Under the pieces are notes generated by a model. It saw nothing but the letters and a program-made list of their open reading frames with translations. It was not told where the DNA came from and searched no databases. Shown piece after piece: positions 53,458 to 61,417 of a DNA stretch of 64,000 nucleotides; within the stretch, counting starts at the first letter, position 1; the number at the start of each line of letters is the position of its first letter. Made by a program: the position numbers and the translations under genes. The stretch covers positions 1,936,175 to 2,000,174 of the forward strand of contig NC_013385.1 of the NCBI RefSeq assembly GCF_000024605.1, read 5' to 3'. The stretch is from Ammonifex degensii KC4 (GTDB taxonomy: Bacteria > Bacillota > Desulfotomaculia > Desulfotomaculales > Ammonificaceae).

Positions 53458-54747
53458 TCAGCCTCTGGTCTGACCGGGAAGTCCCTCGGGTCGCACCCGC
53501 TCCCCCTCTTTGACCTGCCGGGGGTTGAGCACCACCATGGTTCCCGGTTTAAGCCCTTCCTTTATTTCGGTGTAAAGCTCGTTGCTCCCGCCTACCGTCA
53601 CCTTTTGCCGCCGCACCACCCCGTTCTCCACCACCATGACGAACTTTTCCCTATCGCTGCCGAACACGGCCTCTAAGGGGACCAGCACCGACTTCCGGGG
53701 TAGGGCGCGGTAGATCGAAACGTCCACCCTGGCCCCCGGCAAAAGGCCCTCTTTCTCCGGCCGGAGGTAAACCTTAAAGATGGTCTCCGCACCCTGCTCG
53801 CTCTTCCTGGTAACCATCGGGCTCAAGCGCTCCACCACAGCCGACCACTCCTTACCCGGATAGGCCGACCAGGTCACCACCCCTCTCTGCCCCGCTTTTA
53901 TGCCGGCGAGGTCCTGCTCGCTGAGCTCCGCCACTACCCGCACCCGGTTCACATCCCCTAGCTTCAAGATGAAGGCCCCGGGCTGCAGGAAGTCTCCCTC
54001 GCGGGGACCGATCTGCAACACCACTCCGTCCGCCGGAGCCGTAATCTTCCCCTTGGCCAGCTGGCAGCGAGCCTCCTCTAACGCCACCCGGGCCTGGTTC
54101 ACCCGCGCCTCCTGCACCGCTATCTTCTGGGGGTCGGGGTTCTTCAGGGCCTGCAGCCGGGCTCGGGCCGACTCCAGCCGGGCCTCGGCTGCGCGCACCT
54201 GGGCCTGAGCCCTGGCCGCCTCGGCCTCCACCGCCTCCAGTTCAGCCACCGACACCGCCCCCTGGTTCCGGAGGAAGCGGTAGCGCTCCAGCTTCTTTTG
54301 GGCGGTATCCGCCACCGCCCGCGCCTCCTCCAAGGACTCCTCCGCTTCTCTAACCGCCGCTTCGGCCTGAGCGATATCCTCCGGCCGCGCTTGCCTGAGC
54401 GCCAAAAGTTCCGCCTCCGCCACCGCGAGTGCCGCCTGGGCACTCTTCACCTTGTCTTCCAGGTCACCGGTGTCGAGCTCGGCCAGGAGCTGGCCCGCCT
54501 TCACCCGGTCCCCCTCCCGCACCGCCAGCCTCAAAAGCTTGGCTGCGATGGGAGAAGTCACATCGATCTCTTCTTCCGGCTCCACCTTTCCGGTGGCCAG
54601 CACCTTATCTTCGAAAGTCCTCTCTTCAGCCAAAGCCACCTTCACCGGTGTTCCCGGAGGGTGCAGGCCGCGCCACACGGCTGCCACCACCACGCCCGCC
54701 CCCAGCAGCACGGCTAAAGCTATCCCCACTTTCGCCGCCCGCGACAA
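53458..54747 (-). CDS. MacA/HlyD-type membrane fusion protein
   Basis: The 429-residue adaptor has an N-terminal span (VGIALAVLLGAGVVVAAVW), a lipoyl-like half (LATGKVEPEEEIDVTSPIAAKLL), a long Ala/Glu/Arg-rich helical hairpin (about residues 100-220), and the matching second lipoyl half and beta-barrel (KGKITAPADGVVLQIGP). With the permease and ATPase it forms a MacAB-like exporter for peptides, antibiotics or lipids. A TTG start at 54747 is assumed; a GTG a few codons later is possible. Confidence 0.92.
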   Translation of the reverse strand: MSRAAKVGIALAVLLGAGVVVAAVWRGLHPPGTPVKVALAEERTFEDKVLATGKVEPEEEIDVTSPIAAKLLRLAVREGDRVKAGQLLAELDTGDLEDKVKSAQAALAVAEAELLALRQARPEDIAQAEAAVREAEESLEEARAVADTAQKKLERYRFLRNQGAVSVAELEAVEAEAARAQAQVRAAEARLESARARLQALKNPDPQKIAVQEARVNQARVALEEARCQLAKGKITAPADGVVLQIGPREGDFLQPGAFILKLGDVNRVRVVAELSEQDLAGIKAGQRGVVTWSAYPGKEWSAVVERLSPMVTRKSEQGAETIFKVYLRPEKEGLLPGARVDVSIYRALPRKSVLVPLEAVFGSDREKFVMVVENGVVRRQKVTVGGSNELYTEIKEGLKPGTMVVLNPRQVKEGERVRPEGLPGQTRG

Positions 54748-54826
54748 CTCCTTCCCTCCCCAAAAGGTTAAACATTTAAAGCAAGTCTGGCTTCGTCATC
54801 GAAGGGCAAGATTCCTGCCCTTTAAA

Positions 54827-54853
54827 CAAAAAAGCTCCCACCTCAGGGGAGCT
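54827..54853 (-). terminator. terminator after YIP1 gene
   Basis: AGCTCCC and GGGAGCT pair around a 7-base loop, followed on the minus strand by TTTTTTGTTT, 14 bases after the YIP1 gene stop. Confidence 0.9.
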
Positions 54854-54866
54854 AGCAGCTCGGAGC

Positions 54867-55586
54867 TCAGGCCGCGCCGGGAGACAGCGTGCTGAGCGCG
54901 CTCAGCAGAAGGGCCACCAGGAGCCAGAGCCCAAACATATAGAGGATGGGACCGGAGGATTTCACTTTCATGGCCGTCGCGCCCCCCAGTCCCCAGAGGG
55001 CCAGCGCCCACCAGGTGAAGGGGCTACACTGGGCCAAGAAATGGTAAAGGATGCTCTTCTGCGGCGGCAGGAAGGCTGCCAGGCTTAAAGTGACGTGTTG
55101 CAGGCTCTGGACGGGCAGGCTGAGAATTAGAAAGAAAGATATGACCGAGCCCAGGAAAACGGGGAGATAGCCGTAGACCGCTACCGCAAAAAGGATGCGG
55201 AAGGGAGTCTCCTTGGTGGCAAAGGCGGCATAAATCTTGAGGGCCAGAGCTATGAGGAGCCAGATAATCCAGGGTACGAGAACAGAAGCTATAATGCTAG
55301 ATATCGCTACCTGCGTGGGAAGAGAGGAACGAACACGGCTAAGCTCTTCCGGAGGTAAAGGGGGCGGATTTTGCTCGAAAATGTGCATGGCTAAAGCCTG
55401 CAGCTTGGGCAGGGTAACGATGACCAGAACGAGATTTATGACCGTCAGAGTAAGAGCCAGCGCCAGGAAAGCCGGTTTTTCGGCAATCTCCTCGAAGACC
55501 TGGCGCGGAGCGTAAAAGACGCGCAGAAAACGGCAGCCACCCTTTTTCTGATCGTCCCTATCCAGGATCTGCTGATCTCTATTCAA
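54867..55586 (-). CDS. YIP1-domain membrane protein
   Basis: The 239-residue protein has a short cytoplasmic N-terminus with FLRVFYAPRQVFEEIAEKPAF, the usual start of bacterial YIP1 (PF04893) proteins, followed by five membrane spans. The function in bacteria is unknown. A TTG start follows AAGGAGGG. It is monocistronic with its own terminator, ahead of the MacA-like gene. Confidence 0.85.
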   Translation of the reverse strand: MNRDQQILDRDDQKKGGCRFLRVFYAPRQVFEEIAEKPAFLALALTLTVINLVLVIVTLPKLQALAMHIFEQNPPPLPPEELSRVRSSLPTQVAISSIIASVLVPWIIWLLIALALKIYAAFATKETPFRILFAVAVYGYLPVFLGSVISFFLILSLPVQSLQHVTLSLAAFLPPQKSILYHFLAQCSPFTWWALALWGLGGATAMKVKSSGPILYMFGLWLLVALLLSALSTLSPGAA

Positions 55587-55678
55587 GATTTAACCCTCCT
55601 TCTCCGGTTTTCGGGTCAGGCGTACCTTAATCTGAGTCAAGGGCTCAGAAGCTCACCACCCCCTTCCCCTGACGAGGG

Positions 55679-56224
55679 TCACTTTCCCGCCTCCAGCGAG
55701 CGGTAACACAGAAAGGAAAACACCGCCGGCACCAGAACCATCAGGACTATGATGGAAAAGAAGGTCACTTCCGCCCAGAGTCCCTGGCAGAAAGCCAGCG
55801 GAAGGCAAGCAAGGCTTCCCAGCACCCAGACCTTTGCCGCCAGGCGGTGCGTCCGCTGCCAGACCTCTTCGCTGGCCAGGGTCCAGGGGGTCTTTATGCC
55901 CACGAAGTAGTTGTGCCGCACCTGCCCCATCACGTTGCCGATAGCGAGAAAGAGCAAGCTTATGCCCATCTTAACCGCCAGCCCTATATCCACGGGGTAG
56001 CCCAAGGCCGCGGCCATCCACACGCTGTAGACGCCGGCCATGAAAAGCACGAAGCTCCACCGCAGCAGCCGGTAGGCGCCGGCGAAGCGGGCGTAATTGC
56101 GGCGGCGCGGATCTATGAGAGGGGTTACCAGCATCAGGAGGTAAATCCCCAGCGCCAGCAAAGGGGCGGTGAAGGCGCCTTGCAGGCGCGTGCCGTAACT
56201 GTCAACCTCGCCTCGCCAGTTCCA
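55679..56224 (-). pseudogene. sdpI: SdpI-like immunity protein, C-terminal part (split by TnpB element 2)
   Basis: The frame begins with WNWRGEVDSYGTRL directly at the element junction, the middle of the conserved DUF1648 motif VPVHWN-GEVDSYG, and continues through membrane spans and the C-terminal SdpI domain (AIGNVMGQVRHNYFVGIKTPWTLASEEVWQRTHRLAAKV). The missing N-terminus lies at 57660-57803. A TTG at 56161 could allow a shortened product beginning LALGIYLL. SdpI in Bacillus is both immunity protein and signal receptor for the SDP toxin. Confidence 0.9.
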
Positions 56225-57659
56225 TTGACTCCCTCCCTAGGGTTAAACCCGGGGATTCCTTCAGGCGGTTTTAAGCCGCCGTCCGGCTGCCGCTCGCCGC
56301 TTTAAGCGTACCGGCGGCAGATTCGAAGCGGCTCACCCACCGGTGTCTGTTCCACCGATAGGCAAGCGGCTTCTGGGGCGTGGCCTCCGCCCCGTGCCCC
56401 TTCGAGGAGCCCTGGAGGAGTATGTTTAACGCCGCGTTGGCATCTGCGTGCCAAAGCTTACCGCACTTCTCGCACACCGCTTTATGCCGCACAGGCCGCC
56501 TGACGGGATGCCCGCAGACGGCGCACCGGGAAGAGGTCCCGCGCGGCTCCATGGGAACAACTTTTATCCCGGCCCGAGCACAGGCAGCTTCGATAAGGTT
56601 CCTTAACATCCTGAAGGCCCAGAAGTTGTGCACCAGGATGTTTTTCGGCCCGAAGTCCATGTCCTCCCGGATGCCCGTCAGGTCCTCGATAAACAACGTA
56701 GTTACACAGAACCGTTTGAGAATGCGGACGATTTCTGCGGCCAAAGCGACAAAGGCGTGCCTGAGCCTGCGGGCGCGAAGCTGATAAAACCTCCTCAGCT
56801 TCCTGGAGGTCTTTTTTCCCGTCCGGTTGAGCTTTAACTGCTCCCCTGCAATCTGATTGGTCCAGTAGAGAAAGTCCTTGATGACTTCCCGGGCGGAGAA
56901 GAGGAGCTGGCGGTCGAGTCCCTCTATGGCCAGGGCGACCAGGACCCTCGCGCCCAGGTCGACGGCGGCGTGCTTTTCAGGCCGGGCAGGTCGAGCCGGC
57001 TCAGGCACCTCCACCACCTGGTGGGCGTACCAGCGCTTCCTCACGGGGTCGTACCTGAGCTCCAGGGTCTTAGGTTGGCCGTGGAAGCGCAAGACACCCT
57101 TCGTGCATAGGACCAGGCGGCCTCCATGCTTTTCCCGCAGGTCTGCGGGCAGGGTTAGGGAAAGCGCCCTGGCGTCCAGGGAGTAGGACCGTGGGGACTT
57201 GACCGGGATTAGCCTGACCAGGCGTTTCCCCGTGCGGCGGTCTTTCCAATACCTTGGGAGACCGGGCCGCTTCTCCAGTTTGCCCTTCTTCCAGAGCCGC
57301 AAGCAAGCGAAGAAGGAGTCCCACGCCTTCCTGAGCTTTTTCAAGACCTCCTGCGCGATGTCTGACGGCAGGGCTTTGTATGCCGGGTGCTCCTTGAACT
57401 CGGAGCACAGGGCGGCGTAGGAAGGCACAGGTTCCCCCTTCAGGAACGCCTGGCGGCAGCGGAAGTTGGCGGCGTTCCAGAGCGCGGCGCAACGGTTCCC
57501 CAGAGTTTCGAGGACCTTGGCCTGTTCTTTTGAGAAAAGCACGCGGACGACATTACAGCGCTTCATGGTTTTATGATACCACAATTTGGCCGAAAGAAAA
57601 GAATTACCACGCCTTCCTCCCCAGGCTTAAAAGCCGGGGCCTCCGGCGCGGAGAGGATG
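56225..57659 (-). mobile_element. IS200/IS605-type TnpB-only element 2 (1435 bp, exact ends)
   Basis: The ends are fixed by the interrupted sdpI gene: joining 57660 to 56224 restores CCGGTTCAC-TGGAACTGG, the conserved PVHWNW. On the minus strand the element begins right after TTCAC and ends in TCAA, the same style as IS608, which inserts 3' of TTAC and ends TCAA; no target duplication is made. The right end carries a CCCGGGTTTAACCCTAGGG hairpin preceded by GGAAT. It contains only tnpB. Confidence 0.92.
56271..57566 (-). CDS. tnpB: TnpB-family RNA-guided nuclease (element 2)
   Basis: The 431-residue TnpB begins MKRCNVVRVLFSKEQAKVLETLG. All three RuvC acidic residues are present: AAVDLGARVLVAL (Asp), TLFIEDLTGIRED (Glu) and WHADANAALNIL (Asp). 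The zinc ribbon CAVCGHPVRR...CEKCGKLWHAD precedes the third motif. It is only distantly related to element 1 TnpB. The C-terminus overlaps the element right end, where the guide RNA is made in known systems; the adjacent guide would match the sdpI remnant beginning at 56224. Confidence 0.93.
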   Translation of the reverse strand: MKRCNVVRVLFSKEQAKVLETLGNRCAALWNAANFRCRQAFLKGEPVPSYAALCSEFKEHPAYKALPSDIAQEVLKKLRKAWDSFFACLRLWKKGKLEKRPGLPRYWKDRRTGKRLVRLIPVKSPRSYSLDARALSLTLPADLREKHGGRLVLCTKGVLRFHGQPKTLELRYDPVRKRWYAHQVVEVPEPARPARPEKHAAVDLGARVLVALAIEGLDRQLLFSAREVIKDFLYWTNQIAGEQLKLNRTGKKTSRKLRRFYQLRARRLRHAFVALAAEIVRILKRFCVTTLFIEDLTGIREDMDFGPKNILVHNFWAFRMLRNLIEAACARAGIKVVPMEPRGTSSRCAVCGHPVRRPVRHKAVCEKCGKLWHADANAALNILLQGSSKGHGAEATPQKPLAYRWNRHRWVSRFESAAGTLKAASGSRTAA

Positions 57660-57803
57660 GTGAACCGGCACCTGCTCCGGCAGCAATGGGTAAAGAATTA
57701 AGGCCGCCACCAGCATCCCCGCCAGTATAATCCACAGGGGCCAGTCGCGCTTCAGGCTTCCCCAGGAGAGAGCATAGTCCTGGCTCTGATCTTTCTCCTG
57801 CAT
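57660..57803 (-). pseudogene. sdpI: SdpI-like immunity protein, N-terminal part
   Basis: From the ATG at 57803 (after GGGAGGTGAGGGCGG) 48 codons encode a cytoplasmic start (MQEKDQSQDYALSWG), the first membrane span (WPLWIILAGMLVAALILYPLL) and PEQVPVH, where the TnpB element begins. The frame then runs about ten codons into the element and stops. With the 181 codons at 55679-56224 the original protein was about 229 residues, the normal SdpI size. It overlaps the sdpR tail by 52 bases. Confidence 0.88.
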
Positions 57804-58129
57804 CCGCCCTCACCTCCCTGCTTCTCCTTACCCCGCCTGCCCGCCTCACCCGCTTTCTTCCGTTCTCTTTCGGCCATCAGAGCCATGACCCAACTCATCA
57901 CCTCTTGGAAGACAGTGGTGTTCAAGGAATAATAGATGTGCTGGCCCTTGCGGTAATCCTGCACCAGATGGGCCTGCTTCAAAACGTTCAGGTGGTGGGA
58001 AATGGTGGGCCAGGAGAGCTCGAAGTGCGCCGCTATCTCCCCGGCCGTCAAATCCCCCTCCTGCAAAAGCTGCAAGATCTGCCGCCGCGTCTCGTCGGCC
58101 AGCGCCCTGAACACCCGGGTCAAAGACAT
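57752..58129 (-). CDS. sdpR: SdpR-like ArsR-family repressor
   Basis: The 125-residue winged-helix protein reads RVFRALADETRRQILQLLQEGDLTAGEIAAHF and SWPTISHHLNVLKQAHLVQDYRKGQHIYYSLNTTVFQEVMSWVM, closely like Bacillus SdpR. The metal-binding ELCVC motif of ArsR is absent. In Bacillus SdpR represses the sdpRI operon until SdpI, bound by SdpC toxin, sequesters it at the membrane. Here the C-terminus has an extra basic tail (about residues 88-125). The gene overlaps sdpI, matching the sdpRI arrangement. Confidence 0.88.
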   Translation of the reverse strand: MSLTRVFRALADETRRQILQLLQEGDLTAGEIAAHFELSWPTISHHLNVLKQAHLVQDYRKGQHIYYSLNTTVFQEVMSWVMALMAERERKKAGEAGRRGKEKQGGEGGCRRKIRARTMLSPGEA

Positions 58130-58151
58130 AGAAGCAAACCCACCTTTAGAA

Positions 58152-58171
58152 ATTTAGAAAATGATCTAAAT
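58152..58171 (-). promoter_or_regulatory. inverted-repeat operator before sdpR
   Basis: ATTTAGA and TCTAAAT form a perfect 7-bp inverted repeat with a 6-base spacer, 23 bases before the sdpR start. Its position and AT-rich dyad fit autoregulation by an ArsR-family dimer. Confidence 0.65.
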
Positions 58172-58198
58172 GAATTCTAACCCGACGGGCCGGGACCG

Positions 58199-58747
58199 TC
58201 AAGAGTCGATTTTTAGAGATTGAGGCTTGAGGCGCTGCCTCACCGCTTCCACGAATTTCTCCGGCTCCGCCGGAGAAAGATAGTAGATTTTCCCGTCGGT
58301 GGTCTCGATGCGCACCATGTTCCTGAGGTTAGTGCCGTAAATCCGCACGGTCTGATTATCGTCCTCGCTGAAGAAACGCCCGTAGTAGCCCCACATTCCT
58401 GCATAAGCTAAAACCCTGAACGAAATGGCCGGCTTTTCAACTACAGCCACCGAGTTAACGGCAATCAAGGGAATACTGAAGGATCCCGAGGCCTTCCTAA
58501 CAACAACGATCTCACGCGGACTGACCGCATAATAACTAACGCTCAACATATACATAAAGACGAACATACCTACGACAAATAAAAAAAGAGCTACCACACT
58601 ATAGGCGTCTGCTTGCAAGCCATGAGCACAATAATTTTTAAAGTCAGAATAACATACAACCGCTAGGGCAATAAGCAGTAGCGGAGTAAACACATAAGTA
58701 AATACCACAGTTAATCTATCATACGGAGAAGCTTTGAACTGAATCAC
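58199..58747 (-). CDS. PH-domain membrane protein (bacterial PH_10-like)
   Basis: The 182-residue protein has two membrane spans (LTVVFTYVFTPLLLIALAVVCYS and YSVVALFLFVVGMFVFMYML) followed by a bacterial PH-like domain (YYAVSPREIVVVRKASGSFSIPLIAVNSVAVVE, then FSEDDNQTVRIYGTNLRNMVRIETTDGKIYYLSP). The GTG at 58747 follows GGAGGGTG. Base composition is more AT-rich than the surroundings. Two-TM PH proteins are encoded next to some circular or membrane-active bacteriocins as immunity factors; here it sits between small peptide ORFs and sdpR, so an immunity role is a reasonable inference. Confidence 0.7.
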   Translation of the reverse strand: MIQFKASPYDRLTVVFTYVFTPLLLIALAVVCYSDFKNYCAHGLQADAYSVVALFLFVVGMFVFMYMLSVSYYAVSPREIVVVRKASGSFSIPLIAVNSVAVVEKPAISFRVLAYAGMWGYYGRFFSEDDNQTVRIYGTNLRNMVRIETTDGKIYYLSPAEPEKFVEAVRQRLKPQSLKIDS

Positions 58748-58773
58748 TTTACCAACACCCTCCACATTTATGA

Positions 58774-58808
58774 GGGAGAGGGCCAGACCTAATTCCTAAC
58801 CCTCTCCC
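58774..58808 (-). terminator. intergenic hairpin between small ORF and PH gene
   Basis: GGGAGAGGG and CCCTCTCCC pair with a 17-base loop, 17 bases after the 71-codon ORF. There is no T-run, so it is more likely an RNA-stabilising or partial-termination hairpin, the kind often found after bacteriocin structural genes. Confidence 0.6.
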
Positions 58809-58824
58809 CGTTTCATTCCGAACT

Positions 58825-59040
58825 TTAACCATAAGTAACCTGCAAACGGTACTGATATACACGTATCCAATGATAGTAACCAATTGTTAAGACATCAACG
58901 ACAGCAGCTACTGCGTTATATACAACTGGAATATGCGCAAACGGGACCAGCGTCACCAACGGCCTTGGTCCGTTAGCGGAAGGATTATTTGCTTTCACCG
59001 ACACTGCGTCCACCGGGCGATCGAGCTCGAACTCACGCAC
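58825..59040 (-). CDS. small hydrophobic protein, 71 residues, unknown
   Basis: A GTG start overlaps the stop of the preceding 47-codon ORF, so translation is likely coupled. The product has a hydrophilic N-terminal third (MREFELDRPVDAVSVKANNP) and a hydrophobic remainder with RPLVTLVPFAHIPVVYN and AVAAVVDVLTIGYYHWIRV, lacking cysteines. It has no family that I recognise. The layout leader-like start plus hydrophobic core, a downstream hairpin and a membrane PH protein resembles a peptide bacteriocin locus, but this is inference. It could also be a chance ORF in an AT-richer region. Confidence 0.45.
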   Translation of the reverse strand: MREFELDRPVDAVSVKANNPSANGPRPLVTLVPFAHIPVVYNAVAAVVDVLTIGYYHWIRVYQYRLQVTYG

Positions 59041-59176
59041 TTTCCTTATCGATTACCCTTGCTAGTGCCAGATAAGGAGCCACATGAGCCAGATTGGTGG
59101 TGGCCACTATCCTCAGCAGAGCCTGCCGGTTGCATGCTTCCAGCTCTCTGTTATCCTTCTCCAAGGCTTCGTTCAA
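59033..59176 (-). CDS. small protein, 47 residues, unknown
   Basis: A TTG start follows GGGGAGGGAGAGGG, a strong ribosome site, and the frame (NEALEKDNRELEACNRQALL, then RIVATTNLAHVAPYLALARV) ends by overlapping the next small ORF. It looks amphipathic helical with one cysteine. It was read directly from the minus strand and is too short for routine gene callers. A promoter lies about 100 bases upstream. No homologue is recognised. Confidence 0.45.
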   Translation of the reverse strand: MNEALEKDNRELEACNRQALLRIVATTNLAHVAPYLALARVIDKESA

Positions 59177-59279
59177 TCCCTCTCCCTCCCCTGGTTATGA
59201 TAATTTACCCTTTCTTTCCTGCCTTCCTTCTTCAAGAAGTATCACAGAAGCAAAAAAAACAAGAGCTCAATTTCCCAAT

Positions 59280-59309
59280 TTTATGCCAAATCAACGGATC
59301 AAAAGTCAA
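59280..59309 (-). promoter_or_regulatory. promoter of the small-ORF cluster
   Basis: On the minus strand TTGACT (59309-59304) and CATAAA (59285-59280) are 18 bases apart, about 100 bases before the 47-codon ORF. The leader between is AT-rich and contains a run of eight T. Confidence 0.5.
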
Positions 59310-59383
59310 CGTTGGCACTTTGCCTACCGAAAAGAAAGCAAAGCTTGATCTATCTTTCTTTTTCAGGATAAAAGAGGGTAAAG

Positions 59384-59797
59384 CTACTGGTTTTTCTGCG
59401 CAGGAGGGGGATCTCCAGCGGAAGCTTTCTTGAGGAAGGGAAGGCGGATTACCTCCGCCAGCTTGGCGACGGCATAAGGAGCGAAAAGCCCCGCCTGGCA
59501 GATAAGAAAATAGTTCACTTTATCCAGCTCCGGGAGAGGAGTTCCCTCCGCCAGCCGGCGAAGGATCACGGTGGCGATACCGCCATCCACCGCCAGGATG
59601 ACGATTAAGCCGGCCAGGGCAATAAGGCGGCTGGAGCTGGGTACCAGCACCGGCTCCCCTTCCCGGCAATCGAGCACTTCCGAAAGGGCTTTCTTGAGAA
59701 AAGAGGGGTCGGACCGGAGCATCCGGACAACCGGGTAGATGAGGGAGCTGAAGATTAAAAGCATCACGCCAAAGGCCAGCCCGAAGGAAGGCACCAC
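59384..59797 (-). CDS. small membrane protein, unknown
   Basis: The 137-residue protein has a first span (FGLAFGVMLLIFSSLIYPVVRML), a cytoplasmic stretch with CREGEPVLVPSSS, a second span (LIALAGLIVILAVDGGIATVIL) and a third weaker one (YFLICQAGLFAPYAVAKLAEVI), ending in a proline-rich tail. GTG start after AAAGGGGG. I do not recognise a family. It lies upstream of the small-ORF cluster promoter and near the left end of the ISLre2 element. Confidence 0.6.
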   Translation of the reverse strand: MVPSFGLAFGVMLLIFSSLIYPVVRMLRSDPSFLKKALSEVLDCREGEPVLVPSSSRLIALAGLIVILAVDGGIATVILRRLAEGTPLPELDKVNYFLICQAGLFAPYAVAKLAEVIRLPFLKKASAGDPPPAQKNQ

Positions 59798-59945
59798 AAC
59801 CCGCCCCCTTTATTCTAGAGCTTCCACCACACTTTATGCGCCGCCCTCCGGCGACTGCACCCTCTTCCGAGCCAGGACGGAGACCGGGCTGTTAGTGTAA
59901 AGTTACTATAGGAGTTTTGCAGGAGCTGAGGAGGAAAAAACGAAG

Positions 59946-60013
59946 AGAGACCTCACCGTCCTTCGGAGGGACGAGCAGTTGACAATCCAACCACTCAGGA
60001 GGGTGAGGTCTCT
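59946..60013 (+). promoter_or_regulatory. 12-bp inverted repeat ending at the transposase start codon
   Basis: AGAGACCTCACC (59946-59957) and its exact reverse complement (60002-60013) enclose 44 bases; the second arm covers the ribosome site region and touches the ATG at 60014. Read-in transcripts from outside would fold and hide the start, a known way to silence IS expression. Confidence 0.75.
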
Positions 60014-61417
60014 ATGCAGATTATAAAGCAGATTTGGGAGAAGTTCCAGAGGGTAGCGGAGCTAACGTTAGAGGTTCTGGAGGAAGGGATCGACCTTTTA
60101 AGCTTCGAGGAGAAGCTCTGGCAGGAGCTTAAAAGCTTAGGAAAAGAGATCCTGAGGGAAGTTCTGGAGGCAAAAGACGCTTATTTACGGGAGCACCGGG
60201 AAAAGCGGCCTGGCTGGCAAGTAGAGCGGAGGAATGATCCCAAGGAAGTGCTCACCCTTTTCGGTCTGGTCAGCTACAAGCGGACCTATTACCGGCACAA
60301 AGAGACTGGGGAGCGGGCATACTTAATAGACCGTTTGGTGGGTTACGGGCCGCATACGCGGGTTGACCCTCTGGTCAAGGCACAAGTTTTAGAAGAAGCA
60401 GTAGAGCTTTCTTACCGGAAAAGTGGGGAAAGGGCAGGAAAAGGCAACCCGGAGGTTGTGCTGAGTGGTGAGGCTGTGAAAAAGGTAGTTCACAACTTCA
60501 CCCCTGCAGAACTGCCCGAACCACCCAAAGAGAAGCGCCGGGTGAAGGTCCTTTACGTAGAAGCGGACGAAGACCACGTAGCTGGCCAGGACAAGAAGAG
60601 CCACCTACCTCGTCTTGTTTACATACACGAAGGGAAAGAAGAGGTGGGGAAAGGGCGGTATAAGCTTAAGCGGCCTTACTACCTGGGAGGGCTTTATCCG
60701 GACACGGATGAACTGTGGCTGGATGTTCTAACTTACATTGAGGAGCATTATGAGCTACATGATATTGAGCGGATCTATCTTTGTGGAGACGGGGACAGGT
60801 GGATAAAGAGGGGTCTGGAGTTTTTACCGAAGAGCGTATTTGTTCTGGACCTTTTCCACCTGGATAAATACCTTGTGGCCGCTTTAGGAAAGGACAAAGA
60901 GGCATATGGAGAGATTTGGGCAGCCTTGAGGCGTGGTGATCGGGTGGGGGTAGAGAAGGTACTGAAGGGAGCGGCGAGGCAGGCGGAGACACCTGGCCGG
61001 AGGAAGGCGGTGCGTGATTGTCGGCGCTACATAAATCAGAACTGGGAGGGGATAATGGCTTACAAGCTTTACCCGGAGGCGCAGTTAGGGGTGAGCGCGG
61101 AGGCGCACGTAAGTCATCTCTTCTCGGCACGGTTATCATCCCGACCGATGGCTTGGAGTGCTTGTGGGGTAGACCGGATGGCCCGGTTGCGGGTGGCGAA
61201 GGCGAATGGTGTTTCCTTGCGGGAGCAATATGTAGCCCGATGGAGGGAGGGCTTAAAGGCTTTAGAGATCGATAAGGCAGCCATTGAGGAAGAGAGGCAG
61301 AGGCTAAGGAAAGTATCGGGTGAGGTGTTCGATAATCTTCCCGCATTACGGGGTCCGGTAACGTCATTAACCAGAGCCCTCAAAGCTTTGAGCCGGAACA
61401 TCGATCTTCCCTGGTAG
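60014..61417 (+). CDS. ISLre2-family (UPF0236) transposase
   Basis: The 467-residue protein has the family features: a helical N-terminus, KEVLTLFGLVSYKRTYYRHKETGERAYLIDRLVG, then VKVLYVEADEDHVAGQD (first Asp), IYLCGDGDRWIKRGLEFLP (second Asp), VFVLDLFHLDKYLVAALG, and a C-terminal VSHLFSARLSSRPMAWSACGVDRMARLRV. The gene fills the element and appears intact. Confidence 0.93.
   Translation: MQIIKQIWEKFQRVAELTLEVLEEGIDLLSFEEKLWQELKSLGKEILREVLEAKDAYLREHREKRPGWQVERRNDPKEVLTLFGLVSYKRTYYRHKETGERAYLIDRLVGYGPHTRVDPLVKAQVLEEAVELSYRKSGERAGKGNPEVVLSGEAVKKVVHNFTPAELPEPPKEKRRVKVLYVEADEDHVAGQDKKSHLPRLVYIHEGKEEVGKGRYKLKRPYYLGGLYPDTDELWLDVLTYIEEHYELHDIERIYLCGDGDRWIKRGLEFLPKSVFVLDLFHLDKYLVAALGKDKEAYGEIWAALRRGDRVGVEKVLKGAARQAETPGRRKAVRDCRRYINQNWEGIMAYKLYPEAQLGVSAEAHVSHLFSARLSSRPMAWSACGVDRMARLRVAKANGVSLREQYVARWREGLKALEIDKAAIEEERQRLRKVSGEVFDNLPALRGPVTSLTRALKALSRNIDLPW

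Noticed and set aside
60666-61367. 233-codon minus-strand frame inside the ISLre2 transposase
   Set aside because: Proline/serine-rich antisense shadow of an intact transposase; no ribosome site.
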